Positions 25,138-32,894 of a DNA stretch of 64,000 bases are shown here, in pieces. This DNA comes from Pseudobacillus lumedeiriae (GTDB lineage Bacteria; Bacillota; Bacilli; Bacillales; Domibacillaceae). The position numbers were made by a program, and so were the translations under genes. Each line of letters begins with the position of its first letter. Position 1 is the stretch's first letter. Under the pieces are notes generated by a model. That model was not told the DNA's origin. It did not search any database and saw only the letters and a list, made by a program, of their open reading frames with translations. The DNA is taken from NCBI RefSeq assembly GCF_044891285.1, contig NZ_JAUIYO010000008.1, positions 59,914 through 123,913 of the forward strand, in the 5' to 3' direction.

Positions 25138-25150
25138 TGAATGTCATTCA
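25138..25150. promoter_or_regulatory. TetR operator in front of SMR pair
   Basis: TGAATGTCATTCA, a perfect palindrome around one central base, repeated identically at 25812. Confidence 0.75.
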
Positions 25151-25204
25151 TTTTTTGTGAGAAAAAAGGAACGTTGAATGAGACGTTCCAAGCGTAGACA
25201 ATAC

Positions 25205-25786
25205 TTAATTCTTAGACAATGCCCGCTGCAAGAAAGAAAAGGTTTCTTTTTTGCAGGCAGTTACATCCCCTTCTTCTTCGGCAATGTAAAAACGTTCGGC
25301 CGCACTTTCGACTACGTTGATGATGAGCCGTGCCGTCCAGTTAATATCCAAGCTAGAAATGATTTCTCCTTTACTGACTGCTGATTGTAATACTTTTTCC
25401 AGCCAGCTGTAGTAAGGGGTATAAATGGTCTCCCATTTTTCCATGGAGTGAACAATAGCAAGACCAGAGTAGCATAAAACGATCACATCTTTATAGGATT
25501 TTGTCAGTTCAAACGTTTCATGAATAAGTGTTTGAACAATTTCCCAAAAGCCGTGTTTTTGGTTCGTTTCATTTTTAATTTTTTCTAGAGTTAAACTAAG
25601 TAAATCCTCTGCGATGGCAGGAATTAAATCTTTCTTTGAAGGAAAGTACAAATAAAATGTTCCTTGTGCCACACCGGCTTGTTTGACAATATCTGTGATA
25701 GATGTCCGGTCCAGTCCCTTTTCGGAAATGACCCCAATAGCAGCTTGAAGAATTTTATTATATTTCCCATCATTTTTTTCCCGCAT
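25205..25786 (-). CDS. TetR family repressor of SMR pump
   Basis: A 193-residue regulator with an N-terminal TetR helix-turn-helix (KILQAAIGVISEKGLDRTSITDIVKQAGVAQGTFYLYFPSK, about 10-52) and a helical ligand-binding domain. The start is ATG 25786, seven bases after GGAGGG; a longer frame to 25852 crosses the operator and has no ribosome binding site. It lies directly upstream of the SMR pair on the same strand. Identical 13-bp palindromes lie before its own gene (25812) and before the pump (25138), consistent with autoregulation and drug-induced derepression. Confidence 0.92.
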   Translation of the reverse strand: MREKNDGKYNKILQAAIGVISEKGLDRTSITDIVKQAGVAQGTFYLYFPSKKDLIPAIAEDLLSLTLEKIKNETNQKHGFWEIVQTLIHETFELTKSYKDVIVLCYSGLAIVHSMEKWETIYTPYYSWLEKVLQSAVSKGEIISSLDINWTARLIINVVESAAERFYIAEEEGDVTACKKETFSFLQRALSKN

Positions 25787-25811
25787 ATCAAATCCCTCCG
25801 TTAGTAGTGAC

Positions 25812-25824
25812 TGAATGTCATTCA
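25812..25824. promoter_or_regulatory. TetR operator in front of its own gene
   Basis: TGAATGTCATTCA, identical to the site at 25138, 25 nt upstream of the TetR start. Confidence 0.75.
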
Positions 25825-25972
25825 TTTTATCATAAATGTCTATAATAGGCAAATCAACAGTGAATCGCCATTCTCCGTCTTAAGTCTGAGAAGAAGTTCC
25901 ATCCAGGGCTCGTTATGAGAAGGGGCGAAGCGAGTTAAGATAAATTCAAGAGTTCGAAAGGAGGAAAAATAA

Positions 25973-26332
25973 ATGAAAAAGGTGATGCTATTTTGCATTG
26001 GAGGTCTTGCGGCTTTAGTGGCGATTGCGAGTGCGGGACCTGTTCTTGGACTTGCGCTCTGTGCTGCTATTATGTATGTATCGTGGAAACAGTACAGACA
26101 GGCCGATTCCAAAGCAGTTAAGTTCTTTTGGGGGGCGGCAGGAGTGATTGCATTTTTCGCTGCTGTTGGCAATGTGCCGGCACTTCTAGGAGTTGCCGCT
26201 TTAGGTGTTCTCTACATCGTATATAAAAAGTGGCAGGAAGACGATCATGTGTCCGTGACAGAAACAAAGGAAGACGATCCGTTTGTGAATTTCGAAAAAC
26301 AATGGAATCAGTTGAAAAAATTGAATGGATAA
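25973..26332 (+). CDS. liaI: LiaI-like small membrane protein
   Basis: A 119-residue protein with two hydrophobic hairpin regions (about 3-38 and 48-86) and a charged cytoplasmic C-terminus. It is the first gene of a LiaIH-FSR-type envelope stress module and its stop overlaps the ribosome binding site of the PspA-like gene. In B. subtilis LiaI (126 residues) anchors the PspA homologue LiaH at the membrane; the size, topology and position here support an equivalent function, though sequence identity cannot be judged. RBS AAAGGAGG precedes the ATG. Confidence 0.7.
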   Translation: MKKVMLFCIGGLAALVAIASAGPVLGLALCAAIMYVSWKQYRQADSKAVKFFWGAAGVIAFFAAVGNVPALLGVAALGVLYIVYKKWQEDDHVSVTETKEDDPFVNFEKQWNQLKKLNG

Positions 26333-26345
26333 AGGAGAGAATGAC

Positions 26346-26990
26346 ATGACAGGGATTTTTAGAAGAATGAAGCGTACCATCGAAGCAGAGCTATTTGATA
26401 TCGTGGAGAAGAAGGAGCAGAAAAATCCAATTGCACTGCTGAATCAGTATTTGCGGGAAGCGCAGAAAGAAACGGAAAAAGTAGTGAAATTGTTAGACAG
26501 GCAGCGGTTGTTGAAAAAAGAGTTCGAGTGCCAATGGCAGGAAGCAGTCCGTATGCAGGACAAACGGGCAAAGCAGGCTGTACTTGCTGCTGAAGCAGGG
26601 GAAACAGAACTTGAGGAGTTTGCGGCACGTGAAGCAGATGTGTATAAAGAACGTGCCATGCGTCTGCAGCAGTCTCTTGCGATCATTAGTGAGCAAATCA
26701 TGAAGCTTGAAAGCAAGGCGGAAGAGATGAAACATAAACTGAAGGATATGGATGTCCGCCGTCTCGAACTGATGGGGCGCGAAAATGCGGCAAGAGCCCA
26801 TTACAGTATGAGCAAAGTATTAGATGAAGGAACAGAAGCGAATCGTCCATTTGGCCGATTCGAGGAGCTTGAACAGTATATTGATGAATTGGAAGGAAAA
26901 GTGAACAAACGGTACGAGTCCACTTTAATGGATGCCCGGCTGGCAGAGCTGGAGCGGCAATTTCAGCAAAAAGAAAAGAGCGCACAATAG
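26346..26990 (+). CDS. liaH: PspA/IM30 (LiaH) family membrane-stress protein
   Basis: A 214-residue, almost entirely helical coiled-coil protein of the PspA/Vipp1 (ESCRT-III-like) family. The N-terminal amphipathic helix is MTGIFRRMKRTIEAELFDIVEK, followed by NPIALLNQYLREAQKE. It oligomerises on the inner face of the membrane and protects it under envelope stress. The start is ATG 26346, six bases after AAAGGAGAG; an earlier in-frame ATG at 26325 overlaps the upstream gene. A hairpin in the 220-nt gap before liaF may partly end transcription, as between liaH and the downstream genes in B. subtilis. Confidence 0.9.
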   Translation: MTGIFRRMKRTIEAELFDIVEKKEQKNPIALLNQYLREAQKETEKVVKLLDRQRLLKKEFECQWQEAVRMQDKRAKQAVLAAEAGETELEEFAAREADVYKERAMRLQQSLAIISEQIMKLESKAEEMKHKLKDMDVRRLELMGRENAARAHYSMSKVLDEGTEANRPFGRFEELEQYIDELEGKVNKRYESTLMDARLAELERQFQQKEKSAQ

Positions 26991-27121
26991 GCATAAACGT
27001 GCTATGATTAACAATTGGGGAGTGTATTATTTTAAAGAGAAGAACGTTCAATTGATTCTTACTCATATATGTTAAAAGTAGTATATAACGAAGAGATCTT
27101 ACTAAACTATGTTTACAATTT

Positions 27122-27168
27122 TAGGCTGCCCAAAAGCTAGTTGTCCGCTGCTTTTAGGACGGCCTTGT
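27122..27168 (+). terminator. AGGCTG-type hairpin between liaH and liaF
   Basis: AGGCTGCCCAAAAGC pairs with GCTTTTAGGACGGCCT; a second small hairpin (GGCC...GGCC) follows. No strong T tract, so termination is probably partial. It belongs to the same hairpin family as 21091 and 50220. Confidence 0.5.
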
Positions 27169-27210
27169 TCTCATGAACGGCCAGGCTGCTTCGAGGAAGG
27201 GGGAAAAAGA

Positions 27211-27954
27211 ATGTCACCATTAAAAAGAACGGACCTGCTGACTGTGTTTTTACTTGCTGCCTTCATTATTGTGTTAATTGAAGCAACGTTTTTTCGTGAT
27301 GATTTTGTGTTTTCCTTCTTCTTCGGAATAGCGATGATTTATTTTGGTAAGAAGTGGAAAGAGAGCTGGTTTGGCAAACTGTTATTTTGGTTTGGAATAT
27401 TTGTGTCCGGTGTGATGATTCTCAGTATGAGCAGTCTGCGGATGCTTGTTGTTGCCGGCCTTATTTACACGCTATACCGCTTTTTTCAATCGAAAAAGGA
27501 ACCAACCCGCTTTTCGCTTTCATTGGATGAGGGAAATGCCACATCAATGGAACCGGGTGAAGCGATGAAGCACTCTTTTTTAAAAAATAAGTTGTTTTCT
27601 GTTCAATCTACACCAGAGCATTCATACGAGTGGAAGGACATCCACATTCAAGGGATGCTCGGTGATATTACAGTGGATGTAAGCAATACGGTACTGCCAA
27701 AGGGAACGGTCATTGTTTCCATTAGGCAGATGATTGGAAAAGTGAAAGTGGATATTCCTTATGAAATTCCTGTGCGCATCCGATTTGCAACCCTCGCAGG
27801 AAATGCCTATTTGTTTCAGCGCTTTCCGGTTCCTTTATGGAATGATACATTGTATTTCGAAGATGAACATTATAGCGAGCAGGAAGGAGCAGAAACAACG
27901 ATCGTCCTTCTCATTTCCACTATGATTGGCGATGTGGAGGTGAACAGGGTATGA
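27211..27954 (+). CDS. liaF: LiaF-type inhibitor of the LiaSR system
   Basis: A 247-residue protein with about four N-terminal transmembrane helices (about 8-105) and a C-terminal soluble beta-rich domain (DUF2154-like, WKDIHIQGMLGDITVDVSN...MIGDVEV). In B. subtilis LiaF (241 residues) keeps the kinase LiaS inactive in unstressed cells. The start ATG 27211 follows GGAAGGGGG; an earlier in-frame start at 27109 would translate through the hairpin at 27122. The stop overlaps the start of liaS by 4 nt (ATGA). Confidence 0.88.
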   Translation: MSPLKRTDLLTVFLLAAFIIVLIEATFFRDDFVFSFFFGIAMIYFGKKWKESWFGKLLFWFGIFVSGVMILSMSSLRMLVVAGLIYTLYRFFQSKKEPTRFSLSLDEGNATSMEPGEAMKHSFLKNKLFSVQSTPEHSYEWKDIHIQGMLGDITVDVSNTVLPKGTVIVSIRQMIGKVKVDIPYEIPVRIRFATLAGNAYLFQRFPVPLWNDTLYFEDEHYSEQEGAETTIVLLISTMIGDVEVNRV

Positions 27955-29033
27955 ACATTTTCGTGAGACAGATCAGGCAAGTATTTCTAGCTGTTTTATT
28001 TGTGGTAGGAGTCGTCATCGCCGCATTTGAAGTCAGCTTTCCACAGTTATCGTGGCGATCTTATTTCGCAAAAGAGCTGTTTGATCTTCCTTTTGCTGTG
28101 TTTCTAGCTGTAGCAGCAGTGGGAGCGGCTTTTCTGTTTGGCACATTATACGGGTGGGGACAGTGGACCTCTTTGAAAATACTTGATCAGCGGCTCGAGT
28201 CTCTTATCTCTGGAAAAGACGCTGAAGAGAAAGGAAAGATACTGACAGCTGATCTTTCAAGTATGGAGCAAAAGTTTCAACAACTTGAACGTGTAGTTGC
28301 CGAACAAAAACAAACTGCCCGGCGTTTAGCCAGAGAAAAGGCAGAAAGCCAGGAGACACTCATTCAGGAAATGGTGTCGCAAGAAAGGCAGAGACTTGCC
28401 AGAGAGCTTCATGATTCCGTCTCGCAGCAGTTGTTTGCTGCTTCTATGATGATGTCCGCGATTAATGAAAACCGAGGGGAAGCTCCTTTAATCGAAACAA
28501 AACAGCTGGCGATGGTGGAGGAAATGATTCAGCAGTCACAATTAGAAATGCGGGCACTTCTTTTACATTTAAGGCCTGTCCCTTTAAATGGAAAGTCTTT
28601 AAAGGAAGGGATAGATGATTTACTCGTTGAACTGACACAAAAAGTCCCCCTCTCTATTCATTGGACGACGGAGGAAATCAGCATAGACCGCGGAATGGAA
28701 GATCACCTGTTTCGAATTGTTCAAGAATCAATCTCTAACACGCTGCGCCATGCGAAGGCAAGCCGGCTCGATGTACTGAACGTCTGGCGTGACGGGTTTG
28801 TTATTTTACGCATTAGTGATGATGGAATAGGTTTTAATACAGAAAAAGCAAAAATCGGTTCTTATGGCTTGCAAAACATGCGCGAGCGGGCGATGGAAAT
28901 GGGTGGAACGTTAAAAATCGTTTCATTGCCATCACGAGGAACAAAGCTGGAAGTAAAAGTCCCGCTTGTACAGCATCATTCAGATCAAACACAAACAGAA
29001 AATTTAGAAGAAAAGGTGGAAGTAAACGAATGA
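27951..29033 (+). CDS. liaS: Histidine kinase LiaS
   Basis: A 360-residue NarL/DesK-type sensor kinase. It has two transmembrane helices (about 10-32 and 48-68) with only a short extracytoplasmic loop, typical of intramembrane-sensing kinases, then a HAMP-like coiled coil and HisKA_3 with the acceptor His in RQRLARELHDSVSQQL. The HATPase domain has the N box (VQESISNTLRHAKA) and G boxes (ISDDGIGF, GLQNMRERA). It phosphorylates LiaR in response to cell-wall antibiotics and lipid II cycle disturbance. It overlaps both neighbours by 4 nt. Confidence 0.93.
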   Translation: MNIFVRQIRQVFLAVLFVVGVVIAAFEVSFPQLSWRSYFAKELFDLPFAVFLAVAAVGAAFLFGTLYGWGQWTSLKILDQRLESLISGKDAEEKGKILTADLSSMEQKFQQLERVVAEQKQTARRLAREKAESQETLIQEMVSQERQRLARELHDSVSQQLFAASMMMSAINENRGEAPLIETKQLAMVEEMIQQSQLEMRALLLHLRPVPLNGKSLKEGIDDLLVELTQKVPLSIHWTTEEISIDRGMEDHLFRIVQESISNTLRHAKASRLDVLNVWRDGFVILRISDDGIGFNTEKAKIGSYGLQNMRERAMEMGGTLKIVSLPSRGTKLEVKVPLVQHHSDQTQTENLEEKVEVNE

Positions 29034-29662
29034 TAAGGGTTCTTCTCGTAGATGATCATGAAATGGTGCGCATCGGCGTATCTGCTTATTTGATGGCGCA
29101 GCCGGATATGAAGGTGGAAGCGGAAGCAGAAGATGGAGAAAAGGCTGTAGCTGCAGCCCTTGAACTGAAGCCGGATATTATTTTAATGGATTTAGTTATG
29201 CCAAACATGGACGGAATTGAAGCAACGAGACGCATTGTAGAAAAGTGGCCTGAGGCGAAAATCATTATCGTCACAAGCTTTCTTGATGATGAAAAAGTAT
29301 ATCCGGCCCTTGAAGCTGGAGCGGTCAGCTATCTTTTGAAAACCTCAAAAGCGGGTGTCATTGCCGAGGCTATCCGTCAAACGTATAGGGGCGAAACGGT
29401 GCTTGAGCCAGAGGTAACAGGGAAAATGATGAAGCGTATGCGGCAAGGACAAAAGGCGCCGCTGCATGAAGAACTGACAGATCGGGAAAGAGAAGTGCTG
29501 CTGCTCATTGCACAAGGAAAAGCGAATCAAGACATTGCGGATGAACTATACATTTCATTGAAAACCGTAAAAACACACGTCAGCAATATCTTATCGAAGC
29601 TTGAAGTGAATGACCGGACGCAGGCTGTTATTTATGCGTTTCAGAATCAGCTGGTTCAATAA
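29030..29662 (+). CDS. liaR: Response regulator LiaR
   Basis: A 210-residue NarL-family regulator: receiver domain with phospho-acceptor in IILMDLVMPNMDG and a LuxR-type helix-turn-helix (LTDREREVLLLIAQGKANQDIADELYIS...KTHVSNIL). It is expected to activate the liaIH genes at 25973. The length matches B. subtilis LiaR (211). The start overlaps liaS (ATGA). Confidence 0.95.
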   Translation: MIRVLLVDDHEMVRIGVSAYLMAQPDMKVEAEAEDGEKAVAAALELKPDIILMDLVMPNMDGIEATRRIVEKWPEAKIIIVTSFLDDEKVYPALEAGAVSYLLKTSKAGVIAEAIRQTYRGETVLEPEVTGKMMKRMRQGQKAPLHEELTDREREVLLLIAQGKANQDIADELYISLKTVKTHVSNILSKLEVNDRTQAVIYAFQNQLVQ

Positions 29663-29698
29663 AGAATTGGGACTGAAGGTGTTTGTCTACAGTCTGTG

Positions 29699-29731
29699 AC
29701 GCTGTTACATCATACGGCGTCTTTTTTTGTA
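29699..29731 (+). terminator. Terminator of lia module
   Basis: GACGC...GCGTC hairpin with T7. The following 230 nt up to the next gene are AT-rich and hold nothing recognised. Confidence 0.8.
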
Positions 29732-29965
29732 ACCTCATAAATCTTCATTATTTTACAAATGTAAGCAGGAAAAGCTTGCACTGAAAGTGAAGTTTACTTT
29801 GAGGAAGAGCACTTTCGGGGAAAATGTATAGATATTTATCGTTATTTTTGAGGCATGTTTCTATAAAAAGGCCATAGCTTATAAGAGTGAATAGCGTTAA
29901 AGTAAATGTATGGAATTGTTTTCTAATTGAATGGGGCAAATTCGAAAGGATGGTGATCATTTTTC

Positions 29966-31156
29966 ATGCGCTATCAATCGCAGAGAATCGCTCAAATCCC
30001 GCCATATATGTTTGCTGAATTTAACAGAAAGAAACGAATGATGCAAGAAGCGGGAGTGGATGTGATTGATTTAGGTATCGGAGACCCAGATCTGCCTACT
30101 CCAAAACATATAACGGATAAGTTAATAGAAGAGATGGCTTATCCTGAAAACTTTAAATATCCAAGTTTCATTGGCTGTTTGGAATTTAGACAGGCAGTGG
30201 CTGACTTTTATAAGCGGCAGTTTAATGTCACATTAGATCCTGAAACAGAGGTTTTAGCTTTGATCGGTTCAAAAGAAGGACTAGCCCATTTAGTGCCGGC
30301 TATGATTGATCCGGGAGAGATTGTTTTAGCACCAGACCCGGGCTATCCGCCTTATCGTATGGCGATTTCTCTTGCCGGAGGACAGTTATATACAATGCCG
30401 CTGCTAGAAGAAAACAACTTTGAGCCCATATTTCAGAATATTCCTGAAATTGTTGCTGATGAAGCTAAACTTATGTTTTTAAATTACCCAGGCAACCCGA
30501 CGGCAGCTACTGTAGCCGTTGACTTTTTCCGTAAGGCTGTGTCGTTTGCAGAAAAACATCAAGTCGTTATTGCTCATGATGCGGCCTATCACATGGTTAC
30601 GTTTAATGACTATCAGGCACCAAGTATTTTACAAGCGGAAGGAGCAAAAGAAGTCGCTGTAGAATTCGGCTCTTTATCGAAAACGTATAGCATGACGGGC
30701 TGGAGGATTGGCTACGTTGTCGGCAATAAAGATGTGATTAAGGCATTATCGATTTATAAAAGCAATACCGATACAGGACAGTTTACTCCGATCCAAAAGG
30801 CGGCAGCCTATGCATTAATAAGCAGTCAAGAGTGTGTGAAGGAAAGCAATCGAATCTATGCTGAACGGATGCAATTCATGGCAGCTGCGTTAGCAGATAT
30901 AGGTGTGCATGTAAAACCGGCGCGCGGCACGTTTTTTATTTGGGCGTCTGTGCCAGAAGGATATACATCAGCCCAATTTGCAAATATGGTTCTGGAAAAA
31001 ACAGGAGTAATTGTGACCCCGGGCAACGCATTTGGCCCATCTGGTGAAGGATACTTCCGGCTTTCGCTGTCTGTACCGACGGAACGGCTGAAAGAAGCGA
31101 TTAACCGTATGAAAAAAGAGCTGACGATAACAAAGAATAGAAAGGGGAATGTGTAA
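29966..31156 (+). CDS. Class I/II aminotransferase, LL-diaminopimelate aminotransferase-like
   Basis: A 396-residue fold-type I PLP aminotransferase. Motifs seen: DLGIGDPDLPTP near the N-terminus, NYPGNPTAA, and the PLP lysine Lys239 in SLSKTYSMTGWRIGY. It resembles the group annotated as LL-diaminopimelate or aspartate/aromatic aminotransferases. Its coupling (TAATG overlap) to an aldehyde dehydrogenase and a nearby ThDP decarboxylase-like enzyme points to a catabolic route rather than lysine synthesis, with the aminotransferase making a 2-oxo acid. The substrate is not known. Confidence 0.88.
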   Translation: MRYQSQRIAQIPPYMFAEFNRKKRMMQEAGVDVIDLGIGDPDLPTPKHITDKLIEEMAYPENFKYPSFIGCLEFRQAVADFYKRQFNVTLDPETEVLALIGSKEGLAHLVPAMIDPGEIVLAPDPGYPPYRMAISLAGGQLYTMPLLEENNFEPIFQNIPEIVADEAKLMFLNYPGNPTAATVAVDFFRKAVSFAEKHQVVIAHDAAYHMVTFNDYQAPSILQAEGAKEVAVEFGSLSKTYSMTGWRIGYVVGNKDVIKALSIYKSNTDTGQFTPIQKAAAYALISSQECVKESNRIYAERMQFMAAALADIGVHVKPARGTFFIWASVPEGYTSAQFANMVLEKTGVIVTPGNAFGPSGEGYFRLSLSVPTERLKEAINRMKKELTITKNRKGNV

Positions 31157-32682
31157 TGAACAATCAAACAGTAAAAGAAGGAAATGAAAAAGGAACAAAA
31201 GTAAAAAGATACTTAAATTTTATTAATGGAGAATGGGTAGAATCAGAGTCAGGAAAGTACACCAAAAACACTAATCCCGTCAACGGTCAAGTATTGGGGG
31301 AAGTGGTCGTTTCTACAAAAGCAGATGTCGATCAAGCGGTTCAGGCAGCCAAAGAAGCACAGAAGAAATGGAGAAACGTCCCGGCTCCTGAGCGTGCGGA
31401 TGTTTTATATAAAGTGGCTTACTTGTTAAAAGAACGCAAAGAGCATCTTGCTCAAATTTTAACGAAGGAAATGGGAAAAGTCATTGCGGAAGCGAGAGGG
31501 GAAGTTCAAGAAGCGATTGATATGGCTTTTTATATGGCAGGTGAAGGCCGCCGTATGTTTGGTGATACGGTTCCTTCCGAGCTGCGTAATAAGTTTGCGA
31601 TGAGTGTCCGCGTGCCAGTGGGGATTGCCGGATTAATTACGCCTTGGAATTTCCCGATCGCCATCGCTTCTTGGAAGTCGCTGCCGGCACTTGTGACAGG
31701 GAATGCGGTCGTATGGAAGCCAGCGTCTGAAACACCGTTCTTAGCTGGGGAATTCGTGAAAATCTACGATGAAGCCGGTTTGCCGAAAGGCCTTGTGAAT
31801 CTTGTCTATGGTTCCGGAAGTGAGGTGGGAAATGCGATCGTGGAGCATCCTGATGTTGATATCGTTTCGTTTACCGGCTCTAACGAAGTAGGCAAAAAAA
31901 TCAATGGCCGTGCAGGTGAGCTATTAAAACGCACATCACTTGAAATGGGCGGCAAAAATGCCGTGACGGTTTTGGAAGATGCAGACATTGATCTTGCGGT
32001 AGATGGCATTGTGTGGAGTGCATTTGGCACGAGCGGGCAAAGATGTACAGCGTGCAGCCGAATTATTGTGCATGAGTCCGTGAAGGAGGAGCTGGAACAA
32101 AAGTTATTAAAACGCATCGAAACATTAAAGATCGGCGATGGTCTGGATGAATCGGTGGATGTTGGTCCTGTCATTAACCGTTCATCTCTTGAAAAAATCC
32201 ACGAATATGTAAAAATCGGAAAAGATGAGGGAGCGAAACTGTTAAAAGGCGGTGAGATCCTCACTGAAAACGGTTTGGATCAAGGGAACTTTTATGCACC
32301 AACTTTATTTACTGATGTAAAGCCAGATATGAGAATCGCTCAGGAAGAAATTTTTGGGCCGGTTGCTTCCATTATTCCGGTGAAAAGTCTGGAGGAAGCG
32401 ATTGAAGTAAATAATAGTGTTGAATTTGGCTTATCAAGTTCTATTTTTACGGGAGATATCAACCGCGCGTTCCAAGCGATGAGAGATTTGGATACAGGCA
32501 TTGTCTATGTCAATGCAGGGACAACAGGTGCGGAGATTCATTTACCGTTTGGAGGCACAAAAGGAACAGGAAATGGCCATCGTGATTCAGGGGTCGCTTC
32601 ATTGGATGTATATACAGAATGGAAGTCTGTATATGTAGACTACAGCGGTAAAATCCAGCGCGCACAAATTGATAACTATTAA
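31156..32682 (+). CDS. Aldehyde dehydrogenase family protein
   Basis: A 508-residue NAD(P)-dependent aldehyde dehydrogenase. Visible motifs: PWNFPIA, the glutamate in LEMGGKNA, catalytic Cys297 in SGQRCTACSR, and EEIFGPVAS. The C-terminal block GTTGAEIHLPFGGTKGTGNGHR is characteristic of the subgroup that includes B. subtilis YcbD-like and 2-aminoadipate-6-semialdehyde dehydrogenases. The first 20 residues are a charged extension. It is translationally coupled to the aminotransferase upstream (overlap by one base) and followed by a terminator. The substrate is probably an aldehyde made from an amino acid; unproven. Confidence 0.9.
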   Translation: MNNQTVKEGNEKGTKVKRYLNFINGEWVESESGKYTKNTNPVNGQVLGEVVVSTKADVDQAVQAAKEAQKKWRNVPAPERADVLYKVAYLLKERKEHLAQILTKEMGKVIAEARGEVQEAIDMAFYMAGEGRRMFGDTVPSELRNKFAMSVRVPVGIAGLITPWNFPIAIASWKSLPALVTGNAVVWKPASETPFLAGEFVKIYDEAGLPKGLVNLVYGSGSEVGNAIVEHPDVDIVSFTGSNEVGKKINGRAGELLKRTSLEMGGKNAVTVLEDADIDLAVDGIVWSAFGTSGQRCTACSRIIVHESVKEELEQKLLKRIETLKIGDGLDESVDVGPVINRSSLEKIHEYVKIGKDEGAKLLKGGEILTENGLDQGNFYAPTLFTDVKPDMRIAQEEIFGPVASIIPVKSLEEAIEVNNSVEFGLSSSIFTGDINRAFQAMRDLDTGIVYVNAGTTGAEIHLPFGGTKGTGNGHRDSGVASLDVYTEWKSVYVDYSGKIQRAQIDNY

Positions 32683-32704
32683 TTTCGTATATTAATTATG
32701 GAGA

Positions 32705-32760
32705 AGAACAAGCAGGAGTGTCTCGCAAAAAGCGCGATTGCATTTCTGCTTGTTTCATTT
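32705..32760 (+). terminator. Terminator after aldehyde dehydrogenase
   Basis: AACAAGCAG(G) pairs with TCTGCTTGTT across a long loop, followed by a T-rich tail; moderate strength. Confidence 0.55.
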
Positions 32761-32894
32761 TCGCAGCGGCAGTTCCGTGGACTTGCATAAATAACTTGCC
32801 GAATGGCCGCATATTTTTATTAAAATGGAGCTGTCCTATAAAGGGGATGAAATAATGGCCCCATTTTCACTTAAGCAGAAAGTGAGGAATGAAA

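Noticed and set aside
31806..32264. 152-codon open frame on the minus strand
   Set aside because: Lies wholly inside the aldehyde dehydrogenase gene, no ribosome binding site, low-complexity Ser/Pro/Phe composition typical of antisense shadows.
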